Source: Panopea generosa
Taxonomy: Eukaryota > Mollusca > Bivalvia > Adapedonta > Hiatellidae
Length of the DNA stretch: 64,000 nt
Direction of reading: 5' to 3'
Assembly (NCBI GenBank): GCA_029582155.1
Contig: CM055911.1
Span: 23,122,014 to 23,186,013, forward strand
The notes below the pieces were generated by a model, which saw nothing but the letters and a program-made list of their open reading frames with translations, had not been told where the DNA came from and did no database searches. This document shows, piece by piece, positions 47,375 through 57,009 of this stretch (position 1 is the stretch's first letter; each line of letters begins with the position of its first letter). Both the position numbers and the translations under genes were made by a program.

Positions 47375-50300
47375 TGTGTGTTTCCACGTGACATGATCTA
47401 AATATATTTGTTAACATATGTATAGATATGACGATGTACTACGTATAAGTCAAATAAAATATATGTTCTTTTCTATGTTAATTTGTTGTTTTTAGCTTTA
47501 CTGGCTAAAGGCAATAAGTGCTTATGCAATGGCGCGTTAGATTTATTCAAATGGTGTCCTTAGGGTTAAAATGACCCCGCCCCGAGGGTTCAGGGACACA
47601 TAATCATAATAATATATATATATATATATTTAAATAGAAATGATTTGCCTATATCTTCACAAAAGCATTGTTAGGTGAAGGAGGTTCAGATTTGTAAAAA
47701 TGACTGGGTTCCTATGTCTTAAGGGGTCAGGAGGGGCCCCAAAAGGGTACAAATTGGGAATTACAAAATATTTTTCTTAAGAACCAGTATGTCAGATTTG
47801 TACATATTTGATATAAAGTATCCCTATGTGTAGGGTTTGGTTGCAGATAAGAATTTAGGGGCTCAAATTTATAGGGGTCCTGTAAGGGGACTTAGAATTT
47901 TACATAGGGATACTTTGGAAAACAGAAAATTCTCTCTTTTTTCATTTATTCTGAAACCACTAGGTCAATTAAACTGAAATCTCACATGGATGTTTCTATT
48001 GCATAAAAGACTATACAGAATTTTTTTTCTATCAAAAATTCAAGATGGCCGCCTTTACTAAAATAGACAAATACTTTAAAAATCGTCTTCTCATGAACGG
48101 CTCAACAGATTTTCAAAATGTTTATGTAGTTATGATGACCAACTATAGTTTTGTTAGATTTGTTCAAATAGTGTCCCTAGGGTTAAAAATTACCCCGCCC
48201 CGATATTTCTATTGCATAGGAGAAATTAAAAAAGTGCTATGGCCACTATGAGTCAGTAGAGCGTCCTCATGCCCTTTTGGGCCTCTTATTTGTAGATGAA
48301 TAATGAACCTAGAATGTTCCTTCCTGTTTGGCGTCGAATAACCTGCAATGTGTTGGTATGCCGTAAAACCCCTTTCATTCATTCATTCATTCATTCATTC
48401 ATTCATTCATTCATTCATTCATTCATTCATTCATTCATTCATTCATTCATTTATTCATTCATCCATTCAACCATTAAATTCAATCTTCTGCTTATTTGCT
48501 GCAACAACTAGCCTGACTGTATCCTGAAGTGTCTTTCTCTAGTGTTATTTTTACAATCTTTGAAAAAGTAGTTCCCAAGGAAACGATAGATAACATATCG
48601 TAATGTTAGACCTAATTGCGTATTTGTTCTCGATTTTCATTTCAGCACTATAAAATGGCCTGTATAGTGCACATATTTCAACAATGAATAACTCGGTCAG
48701 TTGTTATCAGATTAAATCGAGATGTCGCAATGCATATTCGTATCAAACTGGTCTTGAAATCACGATTTGTTTATGCAACTGCAACATGGTTTCTCTATGG
48801 AAGCCAAGTAGAGACAAAATTTGTTGAACGCCTTTCTAAAAACAACGAACAGTCCGTTATTTAATAAAGTATAAAACCGATCGACTTTTGAAAAGCGTAC
48901 ATTTTTCCCGATGTTTATAATACATGTACATGTATACATTACATATCATTGGTGTCATAAGTATGGAAATATTTTTTTGAAAACAAAATAAATTAGAAAT
49001 AAAACATGTCGGCAATGGCCTGAACACGCTGCTACAAATATACTGAATATATTGTTCTCCCAAAGGCCATCCGGTCGCAGAGGGTCCCAGATATTTAACT
49101 ATGGTGACAGCGGACGATCCCAAATAGTTAACTATGGTGGCCTAGGAGGGTCAAAATATTTAACTATGGTGACCACGGTGGGTCACCAATATTTAACTGG
49201 TGACGGCTGCGGATCCAGGTATTTAACAATGGTGACTGCAGAGGGTTCCAGATATTTAACTATGGCGACCGCGAATAGTCCCAGATATTTAACTATGGTG
49301 GCTGATTTATGTCATGTCTGATTTTTTATTTACGTTTACTTACATGTGGGTGGGTGGCTGTTGGTGGGTGGGTGTGGGTGTGTGTGGGGTGGGTGGTGGT
49401 GGTGGTGGTGTGTAGGGTGGGGGCGACAAGACGACGTTTTATTAATTAGCCAGCATATTAAACGGTTAAATACATATTTATACGTAATTGTGGATTCTGT
49501 ATCACCGATACACAGAGTGGTTTGTATATATGTTGATAAAATAGCAATTGCTTTTATTCTGTATCACTGATACATCGATTATTTGTTCGCATATTTTTCA
49601 GCACTAAAAATACGTATCACTGTATATTTCATCGCCAATCTACTGGTAAACGGGTAAATTGTACAAATATACTTGTTAATTTATAGCTCACCTTCTGTAT
49701 CACTGGTACATGGACTATTTGTTCGAATATTTTTCAGCACTGAAAATATAGAACAAATTATTGTATTAATATATTAGAACTATTTTATGTGCTAGTGCTC
49801 TTAATTTTTTTTATGTTGAAGCTATATATTCTAGTCTATCCCGGAACCTGATATCTCCCGAATCAGGTCTATTAACCACCAATGGAAAAAGCCGGCAATT
49901 CTATACCTATCCCAATCGTGAAACATCGGGTATTTCCGTACCCTCCGTATAATACACCTCGTGTATAGATCTAGAATACACCAACCCTATTCACCTGTGT
50001 TACAAGTCTTTGTTCATTCGAGTGAAAGTAACACATTATGTATCCGTTATGGCGTTATTTTATCGATACTTACAGGTATGAAAGGGAAGTTGATGGTAAT
50101 CATATTTAAAACATCCGTGTTTTTCTTCCTCCCAGACAGTAAATAAAAGTCTCTGGCACAACTTCTACAAAGGAGGCATAAGGAGACCGCCTTTTTATTT
50201 TATCATGTGACTGAGAATAGTTCCAAAACGGCGCCTTATTATGTCAGAGGTCTATTGCGTAGCATAAAAGCAGAGGTGATCAGATTGTGCCTATCCCACA

Positions 50301-53300
50301 ATTCATAGTTATACGGAAATACCCGATGATTCACGATTAGAACGCTTACTGAATTATGACGTCATTCAAACTTTCCCTGAAGCAACTGACCAATGAGGGT
50401 ACTCATAACAATTTCTGTTAAACGGACCCAATCGGTAGAGCTGGGTTTCATTCTACAGACTATATATATTCTGTAGTCACCGTTACGTTTAACTAGGATC
50501 GCATTCGTTACTGTAAAGAATAACTTGTTTGATTGGTTGGTTGGTCGTATCGTCGAATGTTTAACGTCACCTTTAACAACACGTTTTCAGCAATATCGCG
50601 ACGGTGTCTACTTAGACAGTATTTCGAGCGCTGCCACACTGGAGTATCATGCCGCAGACACATGGCATGATTTCCAACCCAGTCACATTATACTGATACC
50701 GGGCCTACCAGACCTAGAACTATCTTTTTAATGCTGAGCGCCAAACGAGCTAGCTTCTATTCTAGAACCATTTTTCTGTGGTTTGGTCCTGCCGGGGATC
50801 GAAGCCACGACCCTGCAGCGGTATCGAGAACATGTGCCATATCGATTTGCTGCAGTTGAGTGCACAATTCACGCAATGTCGTCGGTCAATCTTTACATAC
50901 AAGCAAAGACATATAAACAGCACTTATATGTATGAATGCAAGTTTTTCATCGGATATTAAAATTATATTTAGGACATTTTTGTCACAAATGGTCTCAAAA
51001 ATGTACAAATCATTTACCAGAGTGACTTCTCTTTTCTAAACATCTACAAGAGTTTCTCGGATATTGAAATACATGTATATTTATTTTAAGTCTAATATTT
51101 TTGTCTCACAAAAAGTGGTGTTCTCTGCAAACCCTACAAACCATTTACCAGGGTAACTAATATACAGAACAAGAGTTGTCAGTAGACAACAAAGCTCGCC
51201 CCTGGGTGGCTAAGTCCAAAAAGGGCCATAACTGTGCCAAAATGCAATCAAGAGTTATGGTTCTTGTCTGTGTTTGCTCCATTGATGATGGTGAACACAC
51301 ATGCGAAGTTTCATTCATATCCAATGAATGGTTGCATAGATATCATAAACTTAAACGCAAAAGTTAAACCTGGGTATCTGCAGACGACGACGACGACGAC
51401 GACGACGCCGGGGTCATGGCAATAGCTCACCTTGGACTTCGTCCCGGCGAGCTAAAAAGTGTGTTTCGTGAACATTTACGAAAATGACGATGTGTTCCTC
51501 TTGATCATATGCGGTGCTTGCTGGAAAGACTAACGTCTTAAATCGTGAAACATCGGGTATTTCCGTATCCTCCGTATAATACACTATTGCGTAGCATAAA
51601 GGCCGAGGTTATCAGATTGTAACGTCTTGACAAGTTGAAATCTGATCACCTCGGCCATTATGCTTTTATACGGAGGATACGGGAATACCCGATGTTTCAC
51701 AATTGGTTAACGTTTGGATTTGGAAGCATGCTCTGATTGGCTGAAACAAACAAACCTTGGAAATGGTTATGTCATCAAAACATTCAAAAATATTTATTCG
51801 GAAGGCAGTCATGGCAGTTATCTTGTACAAGAGCTTTGTCGTAGAAAATATATAATAATATGAAAATAATGAATATCGAAATAAACATCCAAACGATACT
51901 CTTTTGAAATATTATTGACTTCTCCGAGGCAGTCCGACTGCTTTAATCAACCAATAAAAAACGTTATCGAATTTTCGCTAAATATTTTTTTTATTGTCGA
52001 CTGAACTTGTCCAGGCGTTTGTCTTTTAGAAAAAAGCAAGCGTCGAATATGATCAAGACTACTAATCGAAATGTCAACCCGCATACGCAAGCGCTGTTTT
52101 ACTTACCGTTATATTGGCTTAATTTATAACAGTTCGACGTGTCTGACGTATGAGATTGCGAACCCAAGTGGAATAGATCTGAAATTAAAATTCACGAATT
52201 TTAAAATAACCATGAGAAAAAAAGATTTCTTTGTTATTTCTGAAATTTTAAAAACGTAAAACGTAAAAATAGATACTTAAAACTAATCTCGTAAACGTTA
52301 TGTCCATTAATCCAGAAACGTAAACTTAATAAAAAAAGGAAACTATTGATTTGTTTAAGTGCACATAAATCGAAATATGAATTTTTTTTTTAAATTATTT
52401 CAATATCTAGACTGCATTCTAATCGCCTACCAATCGCACAGCCCGCATTGTAATGACAACATCGCCGTTTTTAGGCGGGGGATTTCCAGTTCCGTAGGCG
52501 GGGGAGTCAAATTGGCGTATTTTAACGAGAAGTTGTTTCTATGTGGTATTCTTTTTTACCACGGGAATCCTAGACTTTATTTTCTATAGAACAAAATTCA
52601 AATTTGTAGTGAGGCCTAAACAGGAACTGCAGGTTCAATTATCAAGTATCAATTTCGTGTGGTACATTTGGCATTTTCAAAACTCCTCCTAAACTAACTT
52701 ATATGATGTTAGTTTAATCCTATTTTATTGCATTTATAATTGCAGCAATATGATGTTATAATGTTGATATCATCAGACGAAAGCGCGTGATCATATATCT
52801 TTTGGTAGTAAACTGTGTTTTTTTTTTCTTTTTTGAAAAATGAAAGATATGAAATAGACCGTGGTAGCATATTATTTCCAGACGTGCATTTTTATTTCCG
52901 CTAGACCGTGGTAGCATATTATCTGCAGACATGCATTTTTATTTTCGCTAGACCGGTAGCATATTATTTAAGATGTGATTTTTTATTTCCGCTTGACCCG
53001 GTAGCATATTATTTCCAGACGTATATTTTTATTTTTCGCTAGAACGCGGTAACATATTATTTCCAGACGTGTATTTCTAATTTCGTTAGAACGCGGTAGC
53101 ACATTATTTCAAGACGTGAATATTTATTTTCGCTAGAACGTGGAAGCATTTTATCTCAAGATGTGCATTTTTTATTTCCGTTAGAACGCGGTAGCATATT
53201 ATTTCCAGACGTGAATTTCTATTTTCACTAGACCGCGGTAGCATATTATTTCCAGACGTGAATTTTATTTTTGCTAGACCTTGGCAGCATATTATTTCCA

Positions 53301-56300
53301 GACGTGCATTTTTAATTTCAATAGAACGCGGTAGCATATTATTTCCAGACGTGCATTTTTATTTTCACTAAAAAGTGGTTGCATTTTATCTCCAGATTTG
53401 AATTTTTATTTTCGCATGACCGCGGTAGCATATTATTTCCAGGCGTGAATTTTTATTTTCGCTAGGACGCGGTAACATATTATTTCCAGACGTGAATTTT
53501 TATTTTCGCTAGACCGCGGTACCATATTATTTCCAGACGTGCATTTTTATTTTCACTAGAACGCTGTAGTATATTATTTCCAGACGAGCATATTATTCCA
53601 AAACGTACATTTTTATTTTCACTAGAACGCGGTAACAAAATATTTCCAGACTTGAATTTTTATTTTCGCATGACCGCGGTAGCATATTATTTCCAGACGT
53701 GAATTTTTATTTTCGATAGACCGCGGTAGCACATTAACTCCAGATGTGCATTTTTATTATTGCTAAACCGCAGTAGCATATTATTTCCAGACGTGCATTT
53801 TTATTTTCGCTAGAACACGGTAGCATATTTCCAGACATGCATTTTTATTTTCGCTAGAACGATGTAGCATATTATTTCAAGACGTGCATTTTTATTTTCG
53901 CTAGACAGTGGTAGAATATTATCTCCAGGCGTGCATTTTTATTTTCACTAGACCGCGTTAACGTAATATTTCCAGATATGCATTTTTATTTTCGCTAGAC
54001 CGTGGTAGCATATTATTTCCAGATATGCATTTTTATTTTCGCTAGAATGTGATAGCATATTTTTTCCAGATATGCATTTTAATTTTCGCTAGAGCGTGGT
54101 ACAATATTATTTCCAGATGCATTTTTATTTTCGCTAAAACGTGGTAGCATATTATTTTCAGATAATCATATTTATTTTCGCTAGAATGCAGTAGCATATT
54201 ATTTCCAAACATGCATTTTTATTTTCACTAGACAGCGGTTGCATATTATTTCCAGATGGCATTTTTATTTTCGCTAGATCGCGGTAGCATATTATTTCCG
54301 ACGTGCATTTTCGCTAGACCGCGGTAGCATATTATTTCCAAACGTGCATTTTTATTTTCGCTAGACCGCGGTAGCGTATTATAGCGTATTATCTCCAGAC
54401 AAGCATATTATTTTCGCTTGAACGCGGTAGTGTATTATCTCCAGATGTGCATTTTTATTTTCGCTAGACCGCGGTAGCATATTATTTCCAGACATGGTTT
54501 TTTTTCGCTAAACCGCGGTAGCATATTATTTCCAGACATGAATTTTTATTTTCGCTAGACCGCGGTATCATATTATTTACAGACGTGCATTTTTATTTTC
54601 GCTAGGCCGCAGTAGCGTATTATTTCCAGATAAGCATTTTTATTTTCGCAAGACCGCGGTACCATATGATTCCCAGACGTGCATCTTTATTTTCGCAAGA
54701 CAGTGGTAGCATATAATCTTCAGAGGTGCATTTTTATTTTCGCTAGACCGCAATAGCATATTATTTCCAGACGTGTTTTTCTTTTTTCGCTAGAACGTGG
54801 TAGCATATTTCCAGATGTGCATTTTAATTTTCGCTAGAATGCAGCAGCATATTATTTCCAGACGTGAATATTTATTTTCGCTAGACCTTCGCAGCATATT
54901 ATTTTCAGACAGGCTTTTTTATTTTCGTTAGAATGCGGTAGCATATTATTTCCTGACGTGAATTTTTATTTTCGCTAGAACACGGTAGCATATTATTTCC
55001 AGACGTGCATTTTATTTTCGCTAGACCGCGGTAGCATATTATTTCCAGATTTAATTTTTTTATTTTTTAGCTACACCGCGGTAGCATATTATTTCCAGAC
55101 GTGAATTTTTATTTTTGCTAGACAACAGTAGCATATTCTTTCCAGACGTTAATTTTTATTTTCACTAGAACGTGGTAGCATATTTCCAGACGTGCATTTT
55201 TATTCTCACTAGAACGCAGTAGCATATTCTTTCCAGACGTTAATTTTTATTTTCGCTAGAACGTGGTAGCATATTTCCAGACATGCATTTTTATTCTCAC
55301 TAGAACGCAGTAGCATATTGTTTCCAGACGTTAATTTTTTATTTTCGCTGGACCGCAGTAGCATATAATCTCCAGAAGTGAATTTTTATTTTTTAGCTAC
55401 ACCGCGGTAGCATATTATTTCCAGACGCGAATTTTTATTTTCGCTAGAACGTGGTAGCATATTTCCAGACGTGCATTTTTATTTTCGCTAGAACGTGGTA
55501 GCATATTATTTCCAGACCGCGGTAGCATATTATTTCTAGACGTGAATTTTTATTTTCGCTAGACCGTGGTAGCATATTATCTCCAGACTGTGAATTTTTA
55601 TTTTTGCTAGACAACAGTAGCCTATTCTTTCCAGACGTTATTTTTTATTTTCGCTAGACCGTGGTAGCATATTATTTCCAGACGTGAATTTTTATTTCGC
55701 TAGAACGCGAAGCATATTATTTCCAGGTTTAAATTTTTATTTTCGCCACACCGCAGGTAGCATATTATCTCCAGACGTCTAGTAAAGAACGCTGTTGACA
55801 GTAGCAGGCCTATTTTTCTGTAGTTGTTGTAGTATATATACGGCAAGATTAGTATACATGTCCAACTTTCGGTACCTAATCAAAAATCAAGGGACATAAT
55901 TCAAATGTTTGTATCGTTACGCTCCTTATTTGTAATCCTGTGTTGATAATCTTTTAGTGCCGGTCTATAAAACGCAGCGGTGCGTGATACATTGCCAGTT
56001 AATTAATAAATCGATATTGGTCGAGTTTTATTGCCCTGCCTCAGGGGTATTTTAAATTAGAGGAATTACTCTAGTATAAGTTTTGTTTGACTAATAACAT
56101 AATCAATTTTCTATTCAACATAGTTTATACGTACTATCTGTGACATTGTTGAGAGAGAAGAAAGAGAAAGAGAAGAAAGAGAAAGAGAGGAAGAGAAAAG
56201 GAAAAAGATATAGACAGAGGAGGAATAGAGAGAGAGGACAAAAGAGAAAGACTCGATTAGAACATAATACAGAAAGAACACGCAGACAGACGCAATAACA

Positions 56301-56966
56301 TTATTACATAACATAGATATTTTGACCTTTCATTAAAGACAATAAACGATTAATGAGATATTAAACCACTATAAATTTACTATTCATTTATACTTTTATA
56401 CACACATATACGATAGGCCAATTAGTGGGAAAGAGAGAAAAAGAATGGGAGAAAGAAAGAGAGAGAGTCTGAGAGAAAGAGACTTAGTGGGAAAGAGAGA
56501 AAAAGAATGACAGAAAGAAAGAGAGATAGTCTGAGAAAAAAGAATGAGAGAGAAGATAGAAAGAAAGAGATATAGACAGAGGAGGAATAAAGAGAGAGAA
56601 TGAGAGAGAAAGAGAGGACAAAAGAAAAAAGCTCGATTAGAAAATAATACAGGAAGAACACGCAGACAGACGCGATAACATTATTACATAACATAGATAT
56701 TTTGACCTTTCATTAAAGACAATAAACGTTTAATGAGATATTAAACCACTATAAATTTACTATTCATTTATACTTTTATACACACATATCAATGAATACT
56801 TTACAATAGGCCAATTAGTGGGAAAGAGAGAAAAAGAATGGGAGAAAGAAAGAGAGAGAGAGAGTCTGAGAGAAAGAGACTGAGTGGGAAAGAGAGAAAA
56901 GAATGACGTGATGGATAAATACGAGATGACATAGCAAGGGGAAAGGAGATAAGATGAAGCCGTACA

Positions 56967-57009
<43 letters not shown>

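Noticed and set aside
48296..48511. Open frame with HSFIHSFIHSF repeats
   Set aside because: It is the (ATTC)n microsatellite read in one frame.
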